A program made the translations under genes and the position numbers. A stretch of 64,000 bases of DNA from CBDCTM01 sp965222005 (lineage in GTDB: Bacteria; Bacteroidota; Bacteroidia; Chitinophagales; Saprospiraceae): NCBI GenBank assembly GCA_965222005.1, contig OZ244935.1, positions 2,666,001 to 2,730,000 on the forward strand, in the 5' to 3' direction. A model generated the notes under the pieces. It saw only the letters and a program-made list of their open reading frames with translations, was not told the DNA's origin and ran no database searches. Below, in pieces: positions 42,769 to 52,979 of the stretch. Each line of letters starts with the position of its first letter. Positions within the stretch are counted from its first letter, which is position 1.

Positions 42769-45700
42769 ATGACCAGAAATTTACTCAGCTTTTTACTTGT
42801 AGCTATAGCAACGACGGCCTATGCTCAAAATTTTGATGCTACCAAAATAGATAGTTGGCTGCAAGAAGAGATCACCAAAAATCCTACTACCGATATTCCC
42901 GTTTACATCCTCCTTGCCGATCGGCTTGACGTACAAACAATGGATCAGCGCTTTTACGAAAGACGGGCCAGCCAGCTGGAGCGGATACAGGAGCTGGTAC
43001 CTGCCCTTCAGCAAAAAGCCAGTCGCACGCAGGCACCTCTGCTGGCCTGGATGACTGCACAGCCCGGCATTGATCAAAGCTCGGTGACGGGGTTTTGGGT
43101 AACCAATGTGATCACGGCAGAGGCGAAAGGGGAGGCAATTGCAGCACTGAGCCGTCGTGCAGAGGTGGAGTGGATTGGCGCTCAGGGCGAAGTAGTGGCT
43201 GAGTCGTTTACTCGCACCAACGCACCGCCGGCCTATGCTCCGGACGGCATCGAGCCAGGGCTGGCAGTGATAAAAGCACCACAGATGTGGCAAATGGGCT
43301 ATACGGGCTATGGCCGTAAGGCAATGATCATCGACTCGGGCGTTGATTTTGCGCATCCCTCCCTGCATGTACAATTTTGGGGCAATAATGTAGGAATCGA
43401 TCGTGCCTGGTTGGATGCCGATGGCCGCGAACCGCAGGATTGTGGCTCTCACGGCTCCCATGTTTGTGGTACTGTGATGGGACTCAATCGCTTTGAAAAT
43501 GATACTACCGGGGTGGCCTTCAACGCGCATTGGCTGAGTTCGCCGATCTTTTCGGGGGGCTGTGGCAATGGTTTCAACTATGTGATCCAATCTTTCCAAT
43601 GGGCTATCAATCCCGATAACAATATTAATACCACCAACGATATGCCCGATGTAATCAACAACTCCTGGCGGTGGGATGAGCCAGATGGCAATCAGTGCAA
43701 TGGCATTTTCAAATCTACCTTTGATGCGGTGGAAGCAGCCGGAATTGCCATCGTTTTTTCTGCCGGAAATAGCGGATCCGAACTCTCCACGATTACATCG
43801 CCAAAAAATATCAATACTACTTTAGTCAATTCCTTTGCTACGGGTTCATTGAATGGCAACGAAGCCGAGCTGCCGATTGCCAACTCATCCAGCCGGGGGC
43901 CTTCCATCTGTGGTGGAGACAGCTCCCTGCTCATCAAGCCGGAAGTGTCAGCGCCCGGCGTGTCGGTACGATCCAGCGTACCCAACAATGGCTACGATTT
44001 TTTTAGTGGCACATCTATGGCGGCGCCCCACGTTTCGGGCTCGGTATGCCTGCTCAAAGAAGCTTTCCCTGGCTTGACCGGCTCTGAGATCAAACTGGCA
44101 CTTTACTTTTCGGCCCGCGATCTGGGTGATCCCGGCGAAGACAATGTATTTGGTATGGGCGTTATTGACGTTCCGGCTGCTTATCAATACCTGATCGATC
44201 AGGGACATACGCCCGAACTCACGCCGCGCATAAACGATGCCATGCTGATCGGGCTCGAAATCAACGAGGAACGCATCTGTGGAGATAAAGGGATTCGCCC
44301 GGTCATAACGGTAGAAAATGGAGGTACGGATACCCTGTATAGCTTTGAAGTAGTCTTTGCGGAAGATATTATTTCACAGGAAATTTATTCGTATATCTGG
44401 ACTGGCGCACTGGCTACCACTGAGCGGGCTACAATCGAAATACCCATTGCCAGTCTGGTGCCTGGCGATTACAAGCTGCTGGTAAGGCTTCGGTCTCCCA
44501 ACGCCCAGCCAGATGACCGGCCCCTGAACAACCAACTTTTTAACCGGATGGAGGTATTTGCAACCACTCCGATTCTGGGCCATATTGTAGGTTTCGACCC
44601 CCAGCAAAGCTGCAAACAGGCTGCTGCGGTACTCACTACGGATTATGCAGGGCCGGGCGAAGTGCAGTGGTTCAACAGCCTCAGTACCAATCCGACCAGC
44701 TTTCTGGCGTCGGGCAGTCACTTTCAAACGCCACCTCTGGATAGCACCACAACTTATTACGTGGATGTGCTGGAGTCCGTAAATATTGGTAAAGAAGAAT
44801 GGTCGAGTGAGGCCGGTGATTATACTAATGAGATAAGCGCTGGGCTTGTATTTGACAGCTATTCGCCCTTCCTTCTCAAAAGTGTAAAAATATATACCCA
44901 GGAGCTGGGCAGCCGCTTTATCACCCTCCGCGATCTGGATGGCAATTTGTATGGCGAAAAGATTGCATCTGTCACCGATACCGGAGCGGTGCGCATACCG
45001 CTCAATTTTAAGGTGCCGGAGAGACAGGATCTTGTGCTCTTGCTTTCATTTGGAAAGCCCCTGGGATATAGCACTGCGGATGTACAATATCCGTACACAG
45101 TAACGGATGTAGCAAGAATAAAAAGGACGGAAAGTGATTTTCCCTCTCCAAATCGTTACTATTATTTTTACGACTGGGAGGCAGAGTATTACAATGCCTG
45201 CGGTCGTACCGCCATTACAGTAGAGGTGAGCGATTCGGTAGCAGTGCCGGAAGCGGCCTTTGAAATAGTTACCGATAGCCTTTCATGGATACAATCGCAG
45301 GATATTGCTTTTGGCGATCAGTCGAGTGGGGGCGTGGCCTGGCATTGGGATTTTGGCGATGGCCAAAATAGCACCGACCAAAGCCCGACGCATGTGTATA
45401 GTGATACGGGAGCCTTCGTGGTGACGCTGGTGATCGAAAGCCAGGATGGTTGTACGGATGCTGTTTTCCAAACGATACACATAGCACCGATGCCGGTAAA
45501 TGTGCTGGAATGGACAGATTTGAGCCATCGAATAAAGATATATCCCAATCCTGCCCGAGAGGAAGTTTTTGTTGATTTTGAGCTTGCAGAGCATAGCACG
45601 GCCCGAATAGCACTCCTGGATGTGCTGGGCCACCGCTTGATCCAAACACCTCTCAAGCCCATCGGTAAGGAGCGCTGGGCCTTGTCCGTAGCGGAGCTGG

Positions 45701-45774
45701 AAGCGGGGCTGTACTATCTGGCCATTGATCTGGACGGCAGGCAGCTAGTGAAGAAGCTGGTGATCGCACCTTAG
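42769..45774 (+). CDS. Secreted subtilase (S8) with PKD and T9SS domains, copy 2
   Basis: 1001 residues, same domain order as copy 1. Signal peptide MTRNLLSFLLVAIATTAYA; triad Asp189 (IIDSGVDFAHP), His228 (GSHGSHVCGT, with a Ser where most subtilases have Thr) and Ser416 (FSGTSMAAPHVSG). The beta-sandwich repeats YYYFYDWEAEYYNACGRTAI, the PKD domain reads WHWDFGDGQNSTDQSP, and the T9SS domain starts IYPNPAREEVFVDF. The copies are clearly diverged at protein level outside the motifs, so this is an old duplication, unlike the mosaic genes upstream. The substrate is unknown. Confidence 0.93.
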   Translation: MTRNLLSFLLVAIATTAYAQNFDATKIDSWLQEEITKNPTTDIPVYILLADRLDVQTMDQRFYERRASQLERIQELVPALQQKASRTQAPLLAWMTAQPGIDQSSVTGFWVTNVITAEAKGEAIAALSRRAEVEWIGAQGEVVAESFTRTNAPPAYAPDGIEPGLAVIKAPQMWQMGYTGYGRKAMIIDSGVDFAHPSLHVQFWGNNVGIDRAWLDADGREPQDCGSHGSHVCGTVMGLNRFENDTTGVAFNAHWLSSPIFSGGCGNGFNYVIQSFQWAINPDNNINTTNDMPDVINNSWRWDEPDGNQCNGIFKSTFDAVEAAGIAIVFSAGNSGSELSTITSPKNINTTLVNSFATGSLNGNEAELPIANSSSRGPSICGGDSSLLIKPEVSAPGVSVRSSVPNNGYDFFSGTSMAAPHVSGSVCLLKEAFPGLTGSEIKLALYFSARDLGDPGEDNVFGMGVIDVPAAYQYLIDQGHTPELTPRINDAMLIGLEINEERICGDKGIRPVITVENGGTDTLYSFEVVFAEDIISQEIYSYIWTGALATTERATIEIPIASLVPGDYKLLVRLRSPNAQPDDRPLNNQLFNRMEVFATTPILGHIVGFDPQQSCKQAAAVLTTDYAGPGEVQWFNSLSTNPTSFLASGSHFQTPPLDSTTTYYVDVLESVNIGKEEWSSEAGDYTNEISAGLVFDSYSPFLLKSVKIYTQELGSRFITLRDLDGNLYGEKIASVTDTGAVRIPLNFKVPERQDLVLLLSFGKPLGYSTADVQYPYTVTDVARIKRTESDFPSPNRYYYFYDWEAEYYNACGRTAITVEVSDSVAVPEAAFEIVTDSLSWIQSQDIAFGDQSSGGVAWHWDFGDGQNSTDQSPTHVYSDTGAFVVTLVIESQDGCTDAVFQTIHIAPMPVNVLEWTDLSHRIKIYPNPAREEVFVDFELAEHSTARIALLDVLGHRLIQTPLKPIGKERWALSVAELEAGLYYLAIDLDGRQLVKKLVIAP

Positions 45775-45971
45775 TGCAAAATAGTGAGTTGAATGAATTC
45801 AGTACGGGAATATTTTCACTTTTTGACTAAAATCAAGCAAAAGCCGTTTCGCTCCCGGCTACGGTCTCCGGAAAAGCCGTATCTTGAATATTTATGCCTA
45901 AGTGCTTAGTCAACTTTTGAATGTTCCTAATAAAAACTACCGGAAAAAAAACGCTAGAAATAACAACACAA

Positions 45972-48965
45972 ATGCAACAAACACTGCCAGCTCTGCTGCT
46001 GATTTTCCTGTCTTTTACAAGCTTTGCCCAGGATTTTCAGACGCACAAGCTATCTAATAAATTGCTGCTCCAGCTGGAAAGCAGTACCGATCTAACTATT
46101 CCTGTGACCCTATTGTTGGAAGACCGACTCAATGTGACCACCCTGGCCGACCAATTGGAGCGCCAGCGAGCCTCCCGTTCTGAGAAAGTGCAGCGGCTGA
46201 TCACCGATTTGCAGGCCAAAGCCAAAGCCACTCAAGCTCCGGTACTCAATGTTTTGCAGCAATCGGCTGTCACCGATCCCGAAAGCATCCGCCCTTTGTG
46301 GATCACCAATATCATCCTTGCGCAAACTGACCGGGCCACCATCGCCCGCCTCAGCCATTTGCAAGAGATAGAATGGATTGATTTTCAGGACAGTCCACCC
46401 GCCCTCGAAGCGGAGGTTGTAAACACACCGCCGGTGATTGAAGATGGTATCGAGCCGGGGCTGGCAGCCATCAATGCACCCGCCCTTTGGGCAATGGGCT
46501 ACACCGGCTATGGCACCAAAGCGCTCATACTGGATACAGGTACGGATGTCAGACACCCTGCACTGGATCACAACTATTGGGGATTGTATGTAAACAAAGA
46601 GCAAGCCTGGACAGGCTATGCGGATGAGCCGGAAGATTGCCAAATTCACGGAACGCATGTAGCCGGAACGGTTTTAGGGCTTGACCGGGCCAACAATGAT
46701 ACTATCGGGGTGGCCTTCAACGCCATGTGGCTGGCAGCTCCCGGCATCGGCTGCGGACCCGGCTCCATTACCAATGTGGGGGCCTTTGAAACCTTTCAAT
46801 GGGCCCTTGATCCCGATGGCAATTCGGCTACTACCGATGATATGCCCGATGTGATCAACAACTCCTGGGGCTGGCCCAATCCGGATGGGGGGCATTGCAA
46901 CGGCAGCTGGGTGGATATATTCAATGCGATGGAACTGGCAGGTGTGGCGGTTATTTTTGCCGCCGGCAATGAAGGACCCGATGAAATGAGCCTGCGTGCT
47001 CCCCAAAACATCAATACCGATTTGGTCAATTGTTTTTCGGTAGGTGCTATTCTTGGCTATCAAAGTAGCTTTCCAATAGCTGAGTTTTCCAGCATCGGCC
47101 CTTCCCTTTGTGGGGGTAGCGGCTCGCTGCTCATCAAGCCGGAAGTAGTAGCGCCGGGCGCGGCGGTTCGATCGTCGGTCACGGGAGGAGGCTATAATCA
47201 ATTGCAGGGCACCTCGATGGCATCGCCGCATGTAGCGGGTGCAGCCCTTTTACTGATAGAAGCTTTTCCCGATGCCAGTGGAAAGGAAATTCTGGAAGCC
47301 CTTTATTATTCCGCCACCGATCTGGGAGAACCCGGAGAGGACAATGTGTATGGCCGGGGTATCATCGATTTGCTGAAAGCTTTTGAGTATTTGCAGGATC
47401 ACGATCACATCGCTGTTTCTCCTTCGGTAGTTACAGACGCGATGCTTTTGGATATCGAAATGCAGCACATTACCTGTACGCAAGGGGAGCATTTTTTGCG
47501 TGTTTCCTTTGAAAATGGGGGAAGTTCGGAATTGACAGAGCTGGTGGTGAGCTACCAATTTAATGACCCCGGCCAAAGTGGCGGATCTTATCAATGGAGC
47601 GGCAGCCTGGCGGAAGCAGCGCGTGAGGAGGTGAGCGTCCCACTGCAAAATTTGCCGGCAGGAGAGTATGATATGGTGGTTGAACTCAGCCAGCCCAATG
47701 GCCTGGCTGATCAACGCCCGCTGAACAACCGCCTGAAAACCTCCGTCATTCTGATCGATGAGGAAGCCTTGAAGATTACCCAAAGCCAGCTCAATGAAGA
47801 CCTTTGCAACGGAAGTCACGCTTTGTTGCAAGCCAACTATCAGGGACAAGGGACCATTCAATGGTACAGCGAAGCCGTGGATGGCGATTTGCTGGGGTCG
47901 GGTAAAGTATTCACCAGCCCGGCCATTCAAAGTGACACAGTGTTTTTTCTCGATGCTCAGTATAAGCGCCATATCGGCCCGGCCGACACACTTAGCGGGC
48001 TGACGCTGCTCCAAACCAATGGATACGAAGGCAAAGGCATACGTTTTGATTGCACCACGCCTTTTATTCTCAAAGCCGTAAAAGTGTATGCCGAAGAGGC
48101 AGGTATGCGCTTTATTAAATTGGAAGGCGAAAATGCACTGTATGCTCAAAAGATCGTAAGCCTACCCGGGCCGGGTGAACATCGGATCGAGCTCAACTTC
48201 CGGGTGCCCGCAGCCGATGAGCTGAAACTGGTATTGGATTTTGGTGCCCCTTTATATCACTCGCTCAATCCTGACAACTTTCCTTTTTCCATAAACGGCT
48301 TGGTTGAGCTGAAGGAAAACGATTTTGGCCCTGCTGATGCTTACTACTTTTTTTATGACTGGGAAATTGAGCATCAGCATCTGTGTGGCCGTACCGCTGT
48401 GCCTGTAGCACTCAACGAAAGCCTTGCTGCCCCGCTGGCCGGTTTTGAGGCAAGTGCTGACAGCCTTGATCTGGAAACAAACAATATGATTAGCTTTACA
48501 GATAGCTCGGAGAATGCGGAGAGCTGGCAATGGAGCTTTGGAGATGGGACATTCAGTAGCGAACAACATCCCGAGCATGGATATACCCAGGTAGGAAGCT
48601 ACCCCGTGGTATTGACTGTTTTTAATGCGGATGGCTGTTCAGATGTGGCGATGCAGACAATTGTAGTGACTGACGGGACTATGGTTTCGAATAAAGAAGC
48701 TACTTTGCCTGGTATTCGTTTGATGGTCTTCCCCAATCCGGCCAGGGAGATGCTCTTCCTTCAGTTTGATCTGGAAGGCCCGGCTTTGGTGCATATACAA
48801 TTGATAGATGTGGCCGGCCGGCAACTGGGAACCCGTGAAATGCAGCTACAGGGAGCGGAATTGGTGGAATGGCCTTTACAAGATTTTGGTGGGGGAATGT
48901 ATTTTTTGGTGACCGAAATGGGTGGAAAGCAAAGCGTGCAGAAAGTGATTTTGACTGGCAAATAA
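45972..48965 (+). CDS. Secreted subtilase (S8) with PKD and T9SS domains, copy 3
   Basis: 997 residues from ATG 45972 (MQQTLPALLLIFLSFTSFAQ is a clean signal peptide; the reading from 45921 adds a charged lead). The triad is Asp188 (ILDTGTDVRHP), His226 (IHGTHVAGT) and Ser415 (LQGTSMASPHVAG), with oxyanion Asn in AAGNEGPDE. CARDB-like, beta-sandwich (YYFFYDWEIEHQHLCGRTAV), PKD (WQWSFGDGTFSSEQHP) and T9SS (VFPNPAREMLFLQF) domains follow. A 197-bp gap separates it from copy 2, so it may have its own promoter. Confidence 0.93.
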   Translation: MQQTLPALLLIFLSFTSFAQDFQTHKLSNKLLLQLESSTDLTIPVTLLLEDRLNVTTLADQLERQRASRSEKVQRLITDLQAKAKATQAPVLNVLQQSAVTDPESIRPLWITNIILAQTDRATIARLSHLQEIEWIDFQDSPPALEAEVVNTPPVIEDGIEPGLAAINAPALWAMGYTGYGTKALILDTGTDVRHPALDHNYWGLYVNKEQAWTGYADEPEDCQIHGTHVAGTVLGLDRANNDTIGVAFNAMWLAAPGIGCGPGSITNVGAFETFQWALDPDGNSATTDDMPDVINNSWGWPNPDGGHCNGSWVDIFNAMELAGVAVIFAAGNEGPDEMSLRAPQNINTDLVNCFSVGAILGYQSSFPIAEFSSIGPSLCGGSGSLLIKPEVVAPGAAVRSSVTGGGYNQLQGTSMASPHVAGAALLLIEAFPDASGKEILEALYYSATDLGEPGEDNVYGRGIIDLLKAFEYLQDHDHIAVSPSVVTDAMLLDIEMQHITCTQGEHFLRVSFENGGSSELTELVVSYQFNDPGQSGGSYQWSGSLAEAAREEVSVPLQNLPAGEYDMVVELSQPNGLADQRPLNNRLKTSVILIDEEALKITQSQLNEDLCNGSHALLQANYQGQGTIQWYSEAVDGDLLGSGKVFTSPAIQSDTVFFLDAQYKRHIGPADTLSGLTLLQTNGYEGKGIRFDCTTPFILKAVKVYAEEAGMRFIKLEGENALYAQKIVSLPGPGEHRIELNFRVPAADELKLVLDFGAPLYHSLNPDNFPFSINGLVELKENDFGPADAYYFFYDWEIEHQHLCGRTAVPVALNESLAAPLAGFEASADSLDLETNNMISFTDSSENAESWQWSFGDGTFSSEQHPEHGYTQVGSYPVVLTVFNADGCSDVAMQTIVVTDGTMVSNKEATLPGIRLMVFPNPAREMLFLQFDLEGPALVHIQLIDVAGRQLGTREMQLQGAELVEWPLQDFGGGMYFLVTEMGGKQSVQKVILTGK

Positions 48966-49085
48966 GTAAATTATGGCTAAGCCTTTCTATGCCATAAGCA
49001 GCAATCGGATGGGCTGTCAATAGGGAAGCGGTACAATATGATTCCTGTTTTTATGCGTTATAAGTATTGTTCAAAAAACACGAAG

Positions 49086-49166
49086 CTCTAAACCCTCTTT
49101 TCAATTTTTGAATTAGGCTCCACTTCACTAGCCTTTGGTCGTTCAGTTATTGCCTATTTCAAAAAT
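49086..49166 (+). repeat. 81-bp dispersed repeat, copy 1
   Basis: Begins CTCTAAACCCTCTTTTCAAT and carries TTTTTGAATTAGGCTCCACT, TCACTAGCC, TTGGTCGTTCAG and ends TTTCAAAAAT. It is about 90% identical to 56671-56750 and lies in the 250-bp gap before the DUF6794 gene. No coding potential. Confidence 0.85.
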
Positions 49167-49215
49167 ATTGTGAAGGTTCGGAAGTCCAACTTTTCTGATA
49201 GAAGCAAATAAATAC

Positions 49216-49773
49216 ATGAGTATTCGCAATACTATATTGATACTATTTTTGGCCGTTGCCACCATCGGCATCAGCCAGGAGGATGCTGATATTCCTGCCA
49301 CCGATGATCAGTATGAGCAAGAATACCAGGAACGCATCCGCAAAGAATATCTGTTTTATCCGCCTGTGTACATTCCCAAAGACCTCACTGATGCCTTTAT
49401 TCAGCTCAATAAGCTGATCGATGCAGCGAGCAGGCAAAAGTTTAAAGCGATGCCCGAAGCCAGCGTACAGAGCAAGCTCTATTTTAGCTTTGGCAGATGG
49501 ATCACCCAAAACTGGGGCTTCTACGGTGGCTCACGCCTTTCTCATTTTCTCAAAAACCTGGGTGTACACCACCCTGAGGATATGGCTGCCTTCATTATGA
49601 TTACCTACCATCGCAATCTTAATAAAAAGCCACTCGATGTAAAAGAACTGATCACTTCCTTCCAGTCAAAGCGGGATAAAGAATGGAATGATCAACGTAT
49701 CCGGGGTACCGTCATTCACGAAGAGACGCGCCAGCGATCTCGGGATAGTACCGCCACGCAGCAAGGCCAATAA
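49216..49773 (+). CDS. Exported DUF6794 protein
   Basis: 185 residues. Signal peptide MSIRNTILILFLAVATIGIS, an acidic linker, then the DUF6794 core: YIPKDLTDAFIQLNKLIDAA, then LYFSFGRWITQNWGFYGGSR, HHPEDMAAFIMITYHRNLNK and the short charged tail (HEETRQRSRDSTATQQGQ). The family is common in Bacteroidota and of unknown function. The leader region contains the 81-bp repeat. A terminator lies 138 bp downstream. Confidence 0.8.
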   Translation: MSIRNTILILFLAVATIGISQEDADIPATDDQYEQEYQERIRKEYLFYPPVYIPKDLTDAFIQLNKLIDAASRQKFKAMPEASVQSKLYFSFGRWITQNWGFYGGSRLSHFLKNLGVHHPEDMAAFIMITYHRNLNKKPLDVKELITSFQSKRDKEWNDQRIRGTVIHEETRQRSRDSTATQQGQ

Positions 49774-49910
49774 AGGCAAGTTGGGAACAAAGGCCCAATC
49801 TGCCTGTAGCTTTCCACATTTTATACTACGGCCATTGTTTGTTCAAATAGGTGCCGTCAGGACATTGGCAGCATCCCTTTTTACCTATTGAAAGAGTGTT
49901 TTCGAAAATG

Positions 49911-49947
49911 AAAGCTACTGCCGGAACTTGCGACAGTAGCTTTATTT
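49911..49947 (+). terminator. Intrinsic terminator downstream of DUF6794
   Basis: AAAGCTACTG / CAGTAGCTTT hairpin with extra CG pairs in the loop, followed by TTTATTT. It lies 138 bp after the DUF6794 stop. Confidence 0.75.
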
Positions 49948-50185
49948 ACACCAGACAAAACTATACGCTATGAGATTTTGGGTTTCGTAGTTGAACTAAT
50001 AGGGGCTAATTCCGTTAAGAGCTTTATTGATCAAGACATAATAAGGCGTTTTGGTAAAAAAGGTTGTCAATTGCAAGACAATTGGATTTCGCTTTTCGCC
50101 AAAAGTCTTGAATGACTACTGGCATACAATTAGCAAAACGCGAGGCAATTGGCCTTTGGGACATTCCTTGCTTTACTAATATTTC

Positions 50186-50215
50186 TTGGAAGCTGATTCA
50201 AAATTTATACATTTG
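50186..50215 (+). promoter_or_regulatory. Canonical Bacteroidota promoter of topA
   Basis: TTG at 50186-50188 and TACATTTG at 50208-50215 with exactly 19 bp between them, the consensus TTTG-N19-TAnnTTTG architecture. It predicts a leader of about 100 nt before the ATG at 50321. Confidence 0.65.
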
Positions 50216-50320
50216 CATCCTGAAAGAAAGTTGGCAGGCCCATAGCTTTGACTATGAATAGCAGATGTGAGCACTTGAAAAATAATACACAAAAACACAT
50301 ATTTTAACCTTATAGTCACC

Positions 50321-52876
50321 ATGGCGAAGAATTTATTGATCGTTGAGTCTCCGGCAAAAGCCAAAACTATTGAGAAGATATTGGGAAAGGATTATACCGT
50401 GAAATCCTGCTACGGCCACATACGCGATTTGCAAAAAGGTAATAATGCGGTGGATGTCAAGAACGGATATAAGCCCAAGTACGAAGTAACTCCCGAAAAG
50501 CGGAAGGTGGTAAAAGAACTCAAAGATTGGGTCAAAAAAGTAGAAGAGGTGTGGCTGGCTACGGATGAGGATCGGGAAGGAGAAGCCATCTCCTGGCACC
50601 TTTGCAAAGTGCTGGGGCTCAATGAAGAGGAGACCAAGCGCATTGTGTTCCGCGAGATCACCGCTCCTGCTATCCGCAAAGCCATCCAGATTCCCCGCCG
50701 GGTGGACATCAATTTGGTCAATGCCCAGCAGGCCCGCCGTGTGTTGGATCGGCTGGTTGGCTTCGAACTATCGGAGCTGCTTTGGAAAAAAGTGAAAGGC
50801 AAGCTCTCTGCCGGTCGGGTACAATCGGTGGCCGTCAAGCTGATCGTGGAGCGAGAACGAGAAATTCAGCAGTTTGAAATAAAAAGCTTTTTTAAGATCA
50901 ACGCTCAGTTTCTGGTCACTAATGAGCAAGGCAAACAAGTAGCCGTGAAAGCCGAACTGCCTACTCGCTATGATACCCAAGAGGAAGCCCGCAGCTTTTT
51001 GGAAAAGTGTATCGGTGCCACCTTCTCAATTGCCAAAATTGAGAAGAAGCCACTCAAAAGAAATCCCACAGCGCCCTTCACCACCTCCACCCTTCAGCAA
51101 GAGGCCAGTCGGAAACTGGGCTTTTCGGTAAAGCGCACCATGCTCAATGCGCAGCGCTTGTACGAGCAGGGTTTTATTACCTATATGCGTACCGATTCGG
51201 TCAATCTTAGCGAAACAGCTCTCCGGCAAATCGCCCATCAAATTGAAAAAGATTACGGCAAGGAATATCTCCACACAAGGCGCTACAAAAGCAAAAAGGA
51301 TAATGCCCAGGAAGCACACGAAGCCATCCGACCCAGTTATATCGACCGCCAGCAGGTGACCAGCGACCGGGATCAGCAGCGGCTGTATGAGCTGATCTGG
51401 AAGCGTACCATCGCCTCTCAAATGTCGGCTGCAGAGCTGGAGAAAACACTGGTTGACATTAGCATTTCCACCATTCCCGATGCAATGCTCCGAGCTGAAG
51501 GCGAGGTACTCAAGTTTGATGGATTCCTCAAGGTGTATTTAGTTTCCAAGGATGAAGACGAAGAGTCGGAGGCCAAAGGGATGCTACCTCCACTACAGAT
51601 AGGGCAGGAAATGCAGCTCGATCATATGCTGGCTACTCAACGCTTTACCCGCCCACCTGCCAGATATACGGAAGCCAGTTTGGTGAAAAAGCTGGAAGAA
51701 TTGGGGATCGGCCGACCATCTACCTATGCGCCTACCATCAGCAAGATCATGGAAGAGAGCCGCGGATACATTACCAAAGAAGAGCGGCCGGGCGTAAAAC
51801 GAACTTTTAGCATACTGCATCTGGAAAATGGGCAGATAAGTCAAAAGCTGGATTCTGAAATGACCGGTGCAGTCAAAAACCGACTCACGCCTAGTGATCT
51901 GGGTATGTTGGTGAGTGATTTTTTGAGCGAGCATTTTGAAGAGATTATGAACTACAGCTTCACCGCTGGAATTGAAAAACGCTTTGACCACATTGCTTCG
52001 GGCAATGAAGATTGGCGAAATATGGTGGATGAATTTTACGAACCCTTTCACGCTACCGTTGAGCAAACCCTGGAAACGGCTGAACGGGCTACCGGTGAGC
52101 GCATACTCGGAACGGATGCCGAAACAGGGCGCACGATGCTGGTGCGGATGAGCCGATTTGGCAGACCCGTTGTGCAAATTGGCAAGCAAGACGAACTGGA
52201 GGAGGATGAAAAACCCCGCTACGCCAACCTCAAAAGGGGCCAATCCATGGAGAGCATCACCTTTGAAGAGGCCGTAGAATTATTTAAATTGCCCAAAGCA
52301 CTGGGCGAATATGATGGCAAGGAAGTATCGGTTGCGGTGGGGCGCTACGGGCCATACGTTAAGCATGGCGATACCTTTATCTCGCTGCCGCGCGATGAAG
52401 ACCCTATGGAAGTGGATATGGCCAGAGCAAAGGTGCTGATCGAGGAAAAGCGGAAAGCAGATGCTCCGGTGGCCACTTACAAGGGCTTAGCCGTTACGAA
52501 GGGAAAAGGGCGCTTCGGTCCCTTCCTGAAGTGGAATGATATGTACATCAACATCCCCCGTAAATACGATCCGGAATTACTCGAAACAGAAGAAATGTAT
52601 GTACTGATCGAAGCTAAGATTGAAAAGGAGGCCAATCGCTACATTCACCGCTGGGAGGAGGAAAACATCGCTGTGGAGAACGGCCGTTGGGGCCCTTTCA
52701 TACGCTTCAAAAAGAAAAATGTCAAAATTCCCAAACGCAATGGCGAAAAAGTGACTTCCGAAATGGCCAAAGAGCTGACGCTGGAAGAAGTCAAAGAAAT
52801 CATAGAAGCAGAGCTGCCAGGCTCCTTCAAAAAAGCCAAAACGAAATCTAAAGCAAAGACTGCAAAGAAAAAATAA
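50321..52876 (+). CDS. topA: DNA topoisomerase I
   Basis: An 851-residue type IA topoisomerase that relaxes negative supercoils. The Toprim domain starts MAKNLLIVESPAKAKTIEKI and has ATDEDREGEAISWHL (acidic metal triad). The core has SAGRVQSVAVKLIVERERE, and the catalytic tyrosine is Tyr288 in GFITYMRTDS. IGRPSTYAPTISKI is also conserved. The C-terminus lacks zinc fingers and instead has repeated GRYGPYVKHGD / GRFGPFLKWND / GRWGPFIRFKK modules (Topo_C_Rpt type), then a Lys-rich tail, as usual in Bacteroidota. Confidence 0.97.
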   Translation: MAKNLLIVESPAKAKTIEKILGKDYTVKSCYGHIRDLQKGNNAVDVKNGYKPKYEVTPEKRKVVKELKDWVKKVEEVWLATDEDREGEAISWHLCKVLGLNEEETKRIVFREITAPAIRKAIQIPRRVDINLVNAQQARRVLDRLVGFELSELLWKKVKGKLSAGRVQSVAVKLIVEREREIQQFEIKSFFKINAQFLVTNEQGKQVAVKAELPTRYDTQEEARSFLEKCIGATFSIAKIEKKPLKRNPTAPFTTSTLQQEASRKLGFSVKRTMLNAQRLYEQGFITYMRTDSVNLSETALRQIAHQIEKDYGKEYLHTRRYKSKKDNAQEAHEAIRPSYIDRQQVTSDRDQQRLYELIWKRTIASQMSAAELEKTLVDISISTIPDAMLRAEGEVLKFDGFLKVYLVSKDEDEESEAKGMLPPLQIGQEMQLDHMLATQRFTRPPARYTEASLVKKLEELGIGRPSTYAPTISKIMEESRGYITKEERPGVKRTFSILHLENGQISQKLDSEMTGAVKNRLTPSDLGMLVSDFLSEHFEEIMNYSFTAGIEKRFDHIASGNEDWRNMVDEFYEPFHATVEQTLETAERATGERILGTDAETGRTMLVRMSRFGRPVVQIGKQDELEEDEKPRYANLKRGQSMESITFEEAVELFKLPKALGEYDGKEVSVAVGRYGPYVKHGDTFISLPRDEDPMEVDMARAKVLIEEKRKADAPVATYKGLAVTKGKGRFGPFLKWNDMYINIPRKYDPELLETEEMYVLIEAKIEKEANRYIHRWEEENIAVENGRWGPFIRFKKKNVKIPKRNGEKVTSEMAKELTLEEVKEIIEAELPGSFKKAKTKSKAKTAKKK

Positions 52877-52891
52877 AGGAGGAGCTGAAGT

Positions 52892-52917
52892 AGTGATGGC
52901 TTAAAGCCGTCGCTTTT
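52892..52917 (+). terminator. Terminator of topA
   Basis: AGTGATGGCT pairs with AGCCGTCGCT (two G-U pairs, 3-nt loop), followed by TTTT, 15 bp after the topA stop. Confidence 0.6.
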
Positions 52918-52979
52918 AGCATTCCGACAACAGACGACATAAACTCAATAAACCCCATACCCATAAACCAACCTCCCTA

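Larger units (their letters stand above)
49774..50320. other. Intergenic region before topA
   Basis: 547 bp. It holds the terminator at 49911-49947 and the topA promoter at 50186-50215. The middle part (50032-50160) is rich in short inverted words (CAATTG, CGCCAAAA/TTTTGG) but I see no gene or clear structure. Confidence 0.45.
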
